Shown here in pieces: positions 1-7,237 of a DNA stretch of 19,244 bases. How positions within the stretch are numbered: position 1 is the stretch's first letter; each line of letters begins with the position of its first letter. Position numbers and translations under genes: made by a program. The stretch comes from 66-474 sp035717365. Lineage in GTDB: Bacteria > Pseudomonadota > Gammaproteobacteria > Xanthomonadales > Rhodanobacteraceae. A model generated the notes under the pieces. It saw only the letters and a list, made by a program, of their open reading frames with translations, made no database searches and had not been told where the DNA came from. The stretch lies in assembly GCA_035717365.1 (NCBI GenBank), contig DASTIS010000021.1, positions 1 to 19,244 of the forward strand, given 5' to 3'.

Positions 1-1246
1 TCGGGATCGGCTCGAAACTGCTCGGGCTGCCGCCCGTGTCCGACCACACCGTTTCACCCTGCCAAGTGGTGGTGGTTGCATTCAGCGTAGTGCCGCCGAC
101 TGCCACCACGTAGGGCGAGCTGGCGGGCCAGCTCGGCGTGGCGCCTTTCGGGCTGCCGTTGCATTCGTTGGAACCGGAGTCCCCCGAGGACACCGAGAAC
201 GTCTGCCCCTGCGCATCGGCCTGCTGGAAGAGGGCGTCGGCGGCCGCGGCCGAACCGTCCTGCTCGGCATAGGTCTCGCACTCACCCAGCGACACGTTGA
301 TGACCTTGGCGGCGTTCGCGCTCACCACGGTGTTGAAATCGGCCACCATGCTCGAGTTCGCCAGCGTCGGAATGTTGTAGAACACGATCTTGCCGACCTG
401 GCCGCCGCCCATGCCGACGATGTCCTGGCTGTCGAGATCCCACTCGGCGGTGCCACTGGTATCGGTACCCGTCCCGCCGGTATTGACGATCTGCGTCGCC
501 ACCGTCGCCAAGCCGTTCTGCGAGGTGAAGGTGTTGAGGTCGGCGAGCGTCTGCGTGAGGTCGCCGTTCGAGATGATGCCGACGGTCACGCCGGCCGCGG
601 TCGGCAGGCCGGTGCCACCATAGATCGACGGGAACTGCACCGGGTTGTGGCCGATGATCGAACCGCCGCCCCCACCACTGCCGGGTTTGCCCTTGGCCAG
701 ATGCGGCACGTGCACCGTCTGCAGGCCGATGACCCCGCTCACGGCGTGCAGCGCAGCCGGAATCACCGCATTGCTGGAATTGGCATACGCGTTGCGTCCG
801 TCATGGGTGCGGACCCGCACCATGTTGGTGTGAAACGCCGACTGTACCGCCGCGACCGATGCGGTCGCTGAAACCAGCACGCGGTTGGGCGAGATCGTGA
901 CGTTGGAGAAGCCATGTTGCTTCAACCAGGCCGCGACCGCATTGGCGTTCGCCTCGCTCGGCCCGTACTGCGCGATGAACTGCGCCGGCGTCAGGTTGGG
1001 ATGATGCGGATCGGCGATGAACGCCTGCAACGACGCCTCATTGCGCAGCTTCAGCGAAAGCGCCACGGGCAGCGATCGGGTCAGCGCCATCGGGCCCGTC
1101 ACCGTGTCACCGGCATGCAGCCCGGTGGCATGCGCCACGACCGCGGCATTGGCAAAGGCGGTGGAAGTGGGTGCGGCACAGGCCAGGGTGGTGGCGGTCA
1201 GGCTGAGGGCAACGACCAGAGCCTTCAAACGGAGCGTGCTTGGCAT
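1..1246 (-). CDS. S53 family (sedolisin/pro-kumamolisin) serine-carboxyl peptidase, C-terminus cut by window edge
   Basis: The open frame runs from the ATG at 1246 to the left edge without a stop (415 codons). The start is set by AGGAGA about 6 bases upstream. Residues 1-25 look like a Sec signal peptide (basic start, hydrophobic core, ACAA). Residues about 40-180 resemble the pro-kumamolisin activation domain, with LTPAQF at 85-90 followed by QYGPS. A glycine-rich linker (GSGGGGGS) near 189 leads into the S53 catalytic domain. The Glu-Asp pair of the family is visible as E268 and D272 in TAEWDLDSQDI, and the oxyanion-hole Asp as D356 in SSGDSG. The catalytic Ser (normally in a GTS motif) would lie beyond the window, so activity cannot be confirmed. 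Inferred role: a secreted endopeptidase, made as a zymogen and active at acid pH like its relatives. The family call is firm; the substrate is unknown. Confidence 0.93.
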   Translation of the reverse strand, partial: MPSTLRLKALVVALSLTATTLACAAPTSTAFANAAVVAHATGLHAGDTVTGPMALTRSLPVALSLKLRNEASLQAFIADPHHPNLTPAQFIAQYGPSEANANAVAAWLKQHGFSNVTISPNRVLVSATASVAAVQSAFHTNMVRVRTHDGRNAYANSSNAVIPAALHAVSGVIGLQTVHVPHLAKGKPGSGGGGGSIIGHNPVQFPSIYGGTGLPTAAGVTVGIISNGDLTQTLADLNTFTSQNGLATVATQIVNTGGTGTDTSGTAEWDLDSQDIVGMGGGQVGKIVFYNIPTLANSSMVADFNTVVSANAAKVINVSLGECETYAEQDGSAAAADALFQQADAQGQTFSVSSGDSGSNECNGSPKGATPSWPASSPYVVAVGGTTLNATTTTWQGETVWSDTGGSPSSFEPIP

Positions 1247-1761
1247 TACGGTCTCCTCGGAATGGACTAAAAGAACGCGGTAACACCAGCGCGCGCGCAA
1301 CCGCACACGCAGAATGCACCCGCGCTTGTGCCCCTCCCCGTTCGGAGATTCGTGTTGTCAGGACCTGGCCACCACCCTGCGTATTGCGCACGGGCAGCTG
1401 CAGGCACACGAATCACTTGCAGACGCCCTCACGCGTGCAAGCCGGCGAATGCTATTCGTATCCATGCCGGACAGTCACGCTGCAGCGCAGCACGCTGTGG
1501 GTGCGTGGCATCTCCACAAACGACACACGCCGCGGCGTGCCCGGCATCCAACGCCGCAGGGGCGAGGAGGGCCATCGGAGCACACCGTCACGAAGCCGCG
1601 CCGCGTCGACAAGTGAGCGACGAGGCGAATGGACGCACCAGGGGGCAAAAGGCCCGGTCGCGAACGGCCGGGCCCGGCATGCACCGGAAGCGCCAGGCCC
1701 GCCGGCCGACAATCCCGATTGCTGCGGTGGTGATCACGGAGACCACGCCAATACGCCGTCC
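1247..1761. other. 515-base region without a recognisable gene
   Basis: This stretch separates the S53 peptidase start from the end of the small membrane-protein gene. Short open frames occur on both strands, but none has a convincing ribosome binding site, family resemblance or conserved-looking composition. It holds the terminator at 1647-1674. The part nearest the peptidase presumably carries that gene's promoter, but I found no good -35/-10 pair there. Confidence 0.6.
1647..1674 (-). terminator. Rho-independent terminator after the 137-residue membrane protein gene
   Basis: Read on the minus strand, GGCCCGG (1674-1668), a 10-base loop and CCGGGCC (1657-1651) form a perfect 7-bp GC stem followed directly by TTTT (1650-1647). 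It lies 88 bases past the stop of the 1762-2175 gene and faces the right way to end that transcript. It also helps insulate the S53 peptidase from readthrough. Confidence 0.75.
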
Positions 1762-2175
1762 TCAATGCCGCGCGCTGCCGATCAGGTGGGTTTCGCGGCT
1801 GCGCAGGACCCACGCCGCCAGTGCGAGCACCAGCAGCAACGGGGCGGACCAGAACAAGACGATCAGGATCCCCCGCAACGGTCCGCGCGATTCACGGAAC
1901 AGGAGGTTGTCCGCGGTCGCGGGCGCCGCCGTCATCGCCGGGTAGGCGTCGCTGAATGCGGCGGACGCCACGTACCTCCCGGACGCCCCGAGATGCGTGG
2001 CGATCGGTCTGCCCAGCACGATATAGGCATGCAGCAGCGGCGCGTGGGCGCTCGCGGACGATGTCAACGCCGGCCCGACGCCGGGCTCGCCGGCGAGCGA
2101 TCCGTAGACCCACGCATCGAACGCGAGGCAGAGCACGAACAGCGCGAACAGCACCCGGTATTTGCGCAGCCGCAT
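1762..2175 (-). CDS. small two-helix membrane protein of unknown function
   Basis: A 137-residue protein starting at the ATG at 2175, chosen because AGGAGG lies 6-7 bases upstream; a longer frame from 2208 lacks such a site. One hydrophobic helix lies at about residues 8-28 (VLFALFVLCLAF...). A second lies at about 100-122 (GILIVLFWSAPLLLVLALAAWVL). Between them is a loop of about 70 residues rich in Ala, Ser and Tyr, with short charged ends outside. I recognise no catalytic motif or family. It lies 77 bases after sufT on the same strand and is followed by a strong terminator, so it may be the last gene of a sufT transcript. A role in Fe-S metabolism would be guesswork. The ribosome binding site, terminator and membrane topology make it a credible real gene. 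Confidence 0.75.
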   Translation of the reverse strand: MRLRKYRVLFALFVLCLAFDAWVYGSLAGEPGVGPALTSSASAHAPLLHAYIVLGRPIATHLGASGRYVASAAFSDAYPAMTAAPATADNLLFRESRGPLRGILIVLFWSAPLLLVLALAAWVLRSRETHLIGSARH

Positions 2176-2252
2176 TGTCCGCTCCTCCTGCGCTGCAAAG
2201 CATGGCAAACGGCGCGATCGCGGTCAACATGCCGGAATTGTCCGGCCGCTGG

Positions 2253-2810
2253 CTACATCATGCCGGTCTGCAGCTTGGCTTCGTCCGACATCATCGTCTG
2301 GTTCCACGGGGGATCGAATACGAGGTCGATCTGCGCCTCGGCGATGGTCGGAATCATTTCCAGCTTGGTGCGCGCGTCCTCGACCAGGATGTCGCCCATG
2401 CCGCAGCCCGGAGCGGTGAGCGTCAGTTTCACATAGACCTTGCGCTGTCCGTCCTCGCGGTGCTCCATGCTGAGGTCGTAGACCAGTCCCAGATCGACGA
2501 CGTTGATGGGAATCTCCGGATCGAAAACGGTCCGCAACTGCTCCCACACCACCAGTTCGACGTCCTCGTCGTTGGCGTTCTCGGGCACGCTCAGCGGCTC
2601 CGGCGGCGGCTTGCCGAGCGCGTCGGCGTCCTGGCCATCCACCCGGAACAGGCTGCCCTCGACGTACACGGTGAAACTGCCGCCGAGCGACTGGGTGATG
2701 TAGCCGGTTTGCCCGGCGGGCAGATTGACCACGTCGCCATACGGCACGTGCACCGCGTGGCAGTCGCGCTGCAGGGTGAAGGGTTCGCTGCTGGCACTGA
2801 ATCCGGGCAT
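2253..2810 (-). CDS. sufT: SufT, MIP18/DUF59-family Fe-S cluster maturation protein
   Basis: A 185-residue protein that matches the SufT type: an N-terminal part of about 80 residues followed by a DUF59/MIP18 domain (about 84-185). Key landmarks are FDPEIPINVVDLGLVYDL (97-114), LTAPGCGMGD with the conserved Cys at 136, and DPPWNQTMMSDEAKLQ near the end. The ATG at 2810 is preceded by AAGGA at good spacing. An upstream in-frame start at 2882 would add 24 residues unlike the family and would lie above the candidate promoter, so it is rejected. SufT-type proteins act in the cytosol in maturation or repair of Fe-S proteins; the exact step is not settled. It is usually found beside sufBCDSE, but no other suf gene lies in this window. 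Confidence 0.93.
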   Translation of the reverse strand: MPGFSASSEPFTLQRDCHAVHVPYGDVVNLPAGQTGYITQSLGGSFTVYVEGSLFRVDGQDADALGKPPPEPLSVPENANDEDVELVVWEQLRTVFDPEIPINVVDLGLVYDLSMEHREDGQRKVYVKLTLTAPGCGMGDILVEDARTKLEMIPTIAEAQIDLVFDPPWNQTMMSDEAKLQTGMM

Positions 2811-2856
2811 GGTCCTTGCGGCGGTGGCGATGAGGGAGGGAAGAGCTGCACCCGAC

Positions 2857-2865
2857 AGAATAGCA
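2857..2865 (-). promoter_or_regulatory. candidate extended -10 promoter for sufT
   Basis: On the minus strand TGC-TATTCT (2865-2857) matches the extended -10 form TGn followed by a 4/6 match to TATAAT. It lies 46 bases upstream of the chosen sufT start, leaving a short leader with the AAGGA site. No good -35 is visible, which is usual for extended -10 promoters. This is pattern-matching only. Confidence 0.35.
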
Positions 2866-3027
2866 ACCCGCCGCGGCATCACTCATTGATGGAGGTCACG
2901 GCCGGCTCACGCAACCCCCCGCATGTCGCCGCGATTTTGCGGCAAACTCGCCGCGGCACGGGCCGCTGGTTTATCATCGGGCATTCGACTGTCTTGCCGG
3001 GTTCGTGTGGACGACTCCATCCCTTCC

Positions 3028-3492
3028 ATGGCCGCCACCGAATCCACGCCCAGGCGGGATGCCATCCTCGACCGCGTGATCGGCGGCGTCACTTCGGCCT
3101 TCGGGTGGCTGATGTGCACCCTGGCGGCCGGTGCGCTCGCGGCGTTCGCGGCATTGGTGATCGGCATACGCCCGAGCTGGTTGATCCTGGTGCTCGCGTT
3201 GCCGCTCGCGTGGGTGTTGAAAGTATGCGGTTGCCTCGTTGCGCGCTGGGCGGCACCGATTGCCGCAGCGGCGGTCCTGCTGGCGGGCTTTTACGCGACG
3301 TGCCTCGTGGCGATCGCACGCATCGCCGCGGTGACCGGGTTTCCGTTTGGCCTGGCGTTCCGTACCGGCGGCATCGGCCTGACCCTGCAGGTCGCGGAAC
3401 TCGGCCTGGACGCGCTGTCGATCCTGATCTATGCCGCGGCGGCGGTGGCCGCGGCGGTCCTGGCTACCTGGCTGGCATCGCCAAGGTCATGA
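3028..3492 (+). CDS. four-helix integral membrane protein of unknown function
   Basis: A 154-residue protein from the ATG at 3028 (MAATESTPRRDAILDRV). Four hydrophobic segments are visible at about residues 26-47, 51-73, 75-101 and 126-150. A short hydrophilic N-terminus precedes them, and FRTGGIGLTLQ lies between helices 3 and 4. No catalytic motif or known family is evident. The start is uncertain: no good ribosome binding site precedes 3028, and a GTG at 3007 or the ATG at 2923 are in frame. A possible -10 (TATCAT, 2972-2977) would rule out the 2923 start. It is divergent from sufT and converges on pntB, with only 16 bases between the stops and no clear terminator there. Confidence 0.7.
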   Translation: MAATESTPRRDAILDRVIGGVTSAFGWLMCTLAAGALAAFAALVIGIRPSWLILVLALPLAWVLKVCGCLVARWAAPIAAAAVLLAGFYATCLVAIARIAAVTGFPFGLAFRTGGIGLTLQVAELGLDALSILIYAAAAVAAAVLATWLASPRS

Positions 3493-3508
3493 CATCACGC
3501 CGTCGCGC

Positions 3509-4978
3509 TTACGCGTCAAGGCTTTTCAATCCCGTCACCAGTTCGCCCGCGGCGGCCTGGCCGTCGCCGTATAGCATCCTGGTGTTGTCGGCATAGAACA
3601 GTGCGTTCTCGATCCCGGCAAAGCCCTTGCCGCGGCCGCGCTTGATCACGATCACGTTCTTCGCCTTCGAGACATCCAGGATCGGCATGCCGTAGATCGG
3701 AGAGCCCTTGTCGGTGCGGGCAACCGGATTGACCACGTCGTTGGCGCCGATCACCAGCGCGACATCGGTATTCGGAAACTCGGGGTTGATGTCGTCCATG
3801 TCGGCGATCAGGTCGTACGGCACCCCGGCCTCGGCCAGCAACACGTTCATGTGCCCGGGCATGCGGCCCGCGACCGGATGGATCGCGAACTTCACCTTGA
3901 CGCCGCGCTCGATCAGCAGCCTGGCGAATTCCCAGACCTTGTGCTGGGCCTGGGCGACGGCCATGCCGTAGCCCGGCACGATCGCCACACGCTCGGCGTA
4001 GGCCATCATCACCGCCGCGTCATTGGCGTCGATCGGTTTCAGCGCGCCCGCGATTTCCTGTTGTTCGCCACCGCCGCCCGCGCCGAAATTGCTGAACAAC
4101 ACGTTCGCCAGCGAACGGTTCATGGCCTTGGCCATCAACTGCGTCAACAGCGTGCCGGCCGCGCCCACCACCATGCCGGCGATGATCATCGCCTCGTTCT
4201 GCAGCACGAAGCCTTCGAACGCGACCGCGAGGCCGGTGAAGGCGTTGTACATCGAGATCACCACCGGCATGTCGGCGCCGCCGATCGGCAGGGTCATCGC
4301 GATGCCGAACACCAGCGCCAGCACGAAGAACGCAATCAGCAGCCCCCATGCAAATGGATATCCACCGATGGCCGCGACCAGCGCCAGCGCCCCACACACG
4401 ACCGCCGCGACGAAGATGGCGAGGTTCACCCAGCGCTGCAGCGGGAACACGAAACGCCGGTCCATCCAACCCTGCAATTTCGCGAACGCAATCAGCGAGC
4501 CGGTGAACGATACGGCGCCGATCAGTGCGCCCACGAACGCCAGCACCAACTCGGTCGTGCCAAGGTGTCCGGCCACGGAAGCCCATGCCTCCGGCTGGAT
4601 CGGCGAGGTGTCGGGCACCAGTTTGAGTGCCGCATTGAACCTGATCAGTTCGACCGCGCCGATCGCCGCCGCCGCACCGCCGCCCATGCCGTTGAACAAC
4701 GCCACCATTTGCGGCATCGCGGTCATCGGCACGCGCCGTCCGACCCACCACGACAGCCCCACGCCGACCACGATCGCGGCGATCATCCAACCGAGGTTGT
4801 GCATGCCCGGCAGGAAGAACGTGACCAGGATCGCCGCCGCCATGCCGACGCCCGCCCAGACGATCCCGTTGCGCGCGGTGCGCGGCGAGCTCATCCGCTT
4901 CAGCCCCCAGATGAAAAGGACCGCCGCGATGAAATAAACCGCTTCGACGATGGTGGACATGTAGCTGGGCAATGTCAT
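3509..4978 (-). CDS. pntB: NAD(P) transhydrogenase subunit beta (PntB)
   Basis: A 489-residue protein, full length for PntB, starting at the ATG at 4978 after GGGGAG. The frame extends upstream to 5056, but that part only translates a REP-like repeat. The N-terminal two thirds is the membrane domain (dII) with many helices. The C-terminal third is the NADP(H)-binding domain III, recognised from VPGYGMAVAQAQ, VALVIGANDVVNPVA, GSPIYGMPILDV, KRGRGKGFAGIENALFY and the DNTRMLYGDG end. With PntAA and PntAB it forms the inner-membrane proton-translocating transhydrogenase, which uses the proton gradient to move hydride from NADH to NADP+. It is the last gene of the pnt operon, 94 bases after pntAB. 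Confidence 0.97.
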   Translation of the reverse strand: MTLPSYMSTIVEAVYFIAAVLFIWGLKRMSSPRTARNGIVWAGVGMAAAILVTFFLPGMHNLGWMIAAIVVGVGLSWWVGRRVPMTAMPQMVALFNGMGGGAAAAIGAVELIRFNAALKLVPDTSPIQPEAWASVAGHLGTTELVLAFVGALIGAVSFTGSLIAFAKLQGWMDRRFVFPLQRWVNLAIFVAAVVCGALALVAAIGGYPFAWGLLIAFFVLALVFGIAMTLPIGGADMPVVISMYNAFTGLAVAFEGFVLQNEAMIIAGMVVGAAGTLLTQLMAKAMNRSLANVLFSNFGAGGGGEQQEIAGALKPIDANDAAVMMAYAERVAIVPGYGMAVAQAQHKVWEFARLLIERGVKVKFAIHPVAGRMPGHMNVLLAEAGVPYDLIADMDDINPEFPNTDVALVIGANDVVNPVARTDKGSPIYGMPILDVSKAKNVIVIKRGRGKGFAGIENALFYADNTRMLYGDGQAAAGELVTGLKSLDA

Positions 4979-4997
4979 CGTTACTCCCCAACGCGTC

Positions 4998-5055
4998 GCA
5001 GGAGCGAGCCTGCGCGCGACCGATGTATCTGTCGCGCGCAAGGCGCGCTCCCACA
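4998..5055. repeat. inverted pair of REP-like palindromes inside the pnt operon
   Basis: Two head-to-head copies of one GC-rich motif. Copy A (4998-5021) reads on the minus strand GGTCGCGCGCAGGC then TCGCTCCTGC. Copy B (5030-5055) reads on the plus strand GTCGCGCGCAAGGC then GCGCTCCCAC. The spacer is 8 bases. Copy B contains GCGCGC-AAG-GCGCGC, and the pair can form a long cruciform or RNA hairpin. It fills most of the 94-base gap between pntAB and pntB. A third copy lies at 13098-13121. The layout matches REP/BIME elements, which are typically mobilised by RAYT (TnpA-REP) transposases encoded elsewhere. Confidence 0.8.
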
Positions 5056-5072
5056 CGGAAACAAACCCCGGA

Positions 5073-5381
5073 TCACCGCGCTTTTTCTTTTGACTGATCG
5101 GGTTTCGAAGACTTGAACATTTCGAGCATCCGTTCGGTGACCACGTAGCCGCCGGCGACGTTGCCCGCGGAAAGCAGCACCGCGATCACGCCGATCGTGA
5201 TTTCGACCGGGGTGTCGGCGTGCCCCAGCGCCACCATCGCGCCCACCAGCACGATCCCGTGCACGAAATTCGACCCCGACATCAACGGCGTGTGCAGGAT
5301 GACCGGGACACGACTGATGATTTCGTAACCGGTGAACGCGGCCAGCATGAAAATGTACAGTGCAAGAAAGCCGGTAATCAT
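5073..5381 (-). CDS. pntAB: NAD(P) transhydrogenase alpha-2 subunit, membrane part (PntAB)
   Basis: A 102-residue protein corresponding to the C-terminal membrane domain of E. coli PntA, here as a separate chain. It has three to four hydrophobic helices and the typical sequence around EIISRVPVILHTPLMSGSNFVHGIVLVGAM, ending in a charged tail (KSSKPDQSKEKAR). The start at 5381 has GGAGGG 4-5 bases upstream. It follows pntAA by 78 bases and precedes pntB by 94 bases. The split alpha subunit is a known form of the enzyme in many bacteria, so it is not a frameshift: each part has its own ribosome binding site. Confidence 0.95.
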   Translation of the reverse strand: MITGFLALYIFMLAAFTGYEIISRVPVILHTPLMSGSNFVHGIVLVGAMVALGHADTPVEITIGVIAVLLSAGNVAGGYVVTERMLEMFKSSKPDQSKEKAR

Positions 5382-5459
5382 GTTTCCCTCCCGCGGGTGC
5401 GGTCATCATAACGGCACGTGTCGATGGCACCATTGCAGCCATGCCGAGGCAGGAACCAT

Positions 5460-6566
5460 TCAGGCCCCCGTACCGAACAGCACCTTGCCGTCGCGTACGA
5501 CACAGCTTTTTGCGACGAGTTCGTCGTCGAAATCCGGATTCAGTTCGCCTTCCGTCACCAGCAGCTCGCTGAAGTGGGCAAGATTGCGCGCGTACATTTC
5601 CGACGCGTGCAACGGCGCGCCGGACGGCAGGTTCAGCGGACCGATCACGGTCACGCCATGGCGCTCGACGCGCTCGCCCGGCTGCGTCGCCTCGCAGTTG
5701 CCGCCGCCCTCGGCGGCAAGATCCACGACCACCGCGCCGGCCTTCATCCCGTCCACCATCGCCAGCGGAATGATCTTCGGCGACGGGCGGCCCGGCACCG
5801 CGGCGGTCGTCACGATCACGTCCACGGTTTTGACGTGCTCGGCCAGTTTGGCCTGCTGCGCGGCGCGTTCCTCGGCCGTCAGCTCGCGCGCGTAACCACC
5901 GCTGCCCGCCGCGCTGACCCCGAGATCGAGGAACTTCGCGCCCAGCGACTCGATCTGCTCGCGGGTTTCCGGGCGCACGTCGAAACCCTCCACCATCGCG
6001 CCCAGACGGCGTGCGGTCGCGATCGCCTGCAACCCCGCAACACCCGCGCCGATCACCAGCACTTTCGACGGACGCAACGTGCCCGCGGCCGTGGTCAGCA
6101 TCGGGAAAAACTTGGGGGCGGCCTCGGCCGCGATCAGCATCGCGCGATAACCCGCGACGGCCGCCTGCGAGGACAACACGTCCATCGACTGCGCACGGGT
6201 GGTGCGCGGCAGGAGTTCCAGCGAGAAGGCGGTGAGCTTGCGCTGCGCGTAGCCGGCAAGACGGTCCGCGCCGTTGTGCGGCTGCAATTGCCCGACCAGC
6301 ACCGCGCCTTCCTTCATCGCGGACACGTTCTGGTCCGAGGGCGGCTGCACGCACAGCACGATCCCGGCCTGCCCCGCCACGCCGTCCGCATCGGCAAACG
6401 CCACATCGGCATAGGCCGAATCGGGAAACCCCGCGCGTTCGCCGGCGCCATGCTCCATGGCCACGCGCATTCCGCGCGCCGTGAATTTTTTCGCGGTTTC
6501 CGGCGTCAGGGCGACGCGGCGTTCGCCTGCGGCCGTTTCGCGCAAGGCGGCAATCGTGATCGGCAT
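5460..6566 (-). CDS. pntAA: NAD(P) transhydrogenase alpha-1 subunit, NAD(H)-binding part (PntAA)
   Basis: A 368-residue soluble subunit (domain I) of the proton-translocating transhydrogenase. The N-terminal AlaDH/PNT domain has RETAAGERRVALTPETAKK (9-27). The dinucleotide fold has VLVIGAGVAGLQA with GAGVAG at 173-178. QSMDVLSSQA (126-135) and TTAAVPGRPSP (from 253) are family signatures. The start at 6566 is fixed by GAGGAGGA just upstream; the frame extends to 6716, but that part overlaps the divergent nitroreductase gene. It is the first gene of pntAA-pntAB-pntB. Domain I binds NADH in the cytosol and passes hydride to NADP+ on PntB domain III. The gap to the divergent gene (6567-6643) is only 77 bases, so both promoters must lie within or near it. 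Confidence 0.96.
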   Translation of the reverse strand: MPITIAALRETAAGERRVALTPETAKKFTARGMRVAMEHGAGERAGFPDSAYADVAFADADGVAGQAGIVLCVQPPSDQNVSAMKEGAVLVGQLQPHNGADRLAGYAQRKLTAFSLELLPRTTRAQSMDVLSSQAAVAGYRAMLIAAEAAPKFFPMLTTAAGTLRPSKVLVIGAGVAGLQAIATARRLGAMVEGFDVRPETREQIESLGAKFLDLGVSAAGSGGYARELTAEERAAQQAKLAEHVKTVDVIVTTAAVPGRPSPKIIPLAMVDGMKAGAVVVDLAAEGGGNCEATQPGERVERHGVTVIGPLNLPSGAPLHASEMYARNLAHFSELLVTEGELNPDFDDELVAKSCVVRDGKVLFGTGA

Positions 6567-6628
6567 GGCTTCCTCCTCGGCAACCCCGGCATCGTAGCCC
6601 ATGCCCGGTCCGGGCGATACGCCACGGC

Positions 6629-6637
6629 TGCTAGACT
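6629..6637 (+). promoter_or_regulatory. candidate extended -10 promoter for the nitroreductase operon, possibly leaderless
   Basis: TGC-TAGACT (6629-6637) fits the extended -10 form (TGn plus a 4/6 match to TATAAT). Its last base is only 6 bases before the ATG at 6644, so transcription would begin at or next to the start codon. No Shine-Dalgarno sequence precedes that ATG, which agrees with a leaderless mRNA. No -35 is visible. It is pattern-based and unproven. Confidence 0.4.
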
Positions 6638-6643
6638 GCCCGG

Positions 6644-7237
6644 ATGCACGACGAACGCCACCTTGATCAGCAGGCGCTCGGGTTCCTGCGAAATCGCCGG
6701 TCGGTCCCTGCTGCAAAACTGGCGCCGCCGGGCCCGACGCCGGAACAACTGCGCGAAATCATAGCCGCCGCGATCCGCGTCCCGGACCACGGCAAGCTGA
6801 CGCCGTGGCGCCTGATCACGTTCACCGGCGACGCTGGCGCGCGTTATGGCGAGGCGCTCGCGACGCTGCATGCACGGGTGGATCCGGGCGTGCCGGCGGC
6901 GAAGCTGGCCAAGGACCGCGATCGTTTCACGCACTCGCCGTCCATCCTGGCGGTGATCGCGCGGATCGACGAACACAACGCGAAGATCCCGGCGCAGGAA
7001 CAACTCCTGTCGGCGGGCTGCCTCGCATTCAACCTGCTGCTCGCGACGCAGGCGTCGGGATTCGCAGCGCAATGGCTGACCGGCTGGTCGTGTTACGACC
7101 GCGACGCCGCGAAACTGCTGGGGCTGGCCGACAACGAGCGCGCCATCGCGTACATCCACATCGGCAGCACGGAATTCGAGCCGCCGGAGCGTACGCGTCC
7201 GGAGGTTGACCAGATCGCGGGCGCGTGGGCGGGATGA
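6644..7237 (+). CDS. nitroreductase family protein, YdjA-like
   Basis: A 197-residue FMN-dependent nitroreductase-fold protein. Near the N-terminus it has NRRSVPAAKL (the phosphate-binding RRS typical of the family). It then has AAIRVPDHGKLTPWRLITFTG (the DHG-K-PWR motif that marks the YdjA-type group), SAGCLAFNLLLATQASGFAAQWLTGW in the middle and GLADNERAIAYIHIGS near the end. The length is slightly above the roughly 185 residues of YdjA. The members likely reduce nitro groups or related electrophiles with NAD(P)H; the physiological substrate is unknown. The ATG at 6644 has no ribosome binding site, but the motifs begin soon after it. The stop overlaps the next start (ATGA at 7234), so it is translationally coupled to the exonuclease gene. 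Confidence 0.92.
   Translation: MHDERHLDQQALGFLRNRRSVPAAKLAPPGPTPEQLREIIAAAIRVPDHGKLTPWRLITFTGDAGARYGEALATLHARVDPGVPAAKLAKDRDRFTHSPSILAVIARIDEHNAKIPAQEQLLSAGCLAFNLLLATQASGFAAQWLTGWSCYDRDAAKLLGLADNERAIAYIHIGSTEFEPPERTRPEVDQIAGAWAG

Noticed and set aside
1240..3596. Long plus-strand open frames (398 and 546 codons) across the sufT region
   Set aside because: They are Arg/His/Pro-rich mirror frames of minus-strand genes in GC-rich DNA, without ribosome binding sites or family motifs. The minus-strand sufT and membrane protein explain the sequence.
4979..5056. N-terminal extension of PntB (26 residues)
   Set aside because: It translates the REP-like repeat; GGGGAG before the ATG at 4978 and the PntB family start fit the shorter form.
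5382..5459. Frameshift between pntAA and pntAB
   Set aside because: The alpha subunit is split in many bacteria, and pntAB has its own GGAGGG site and complete N-terminus.
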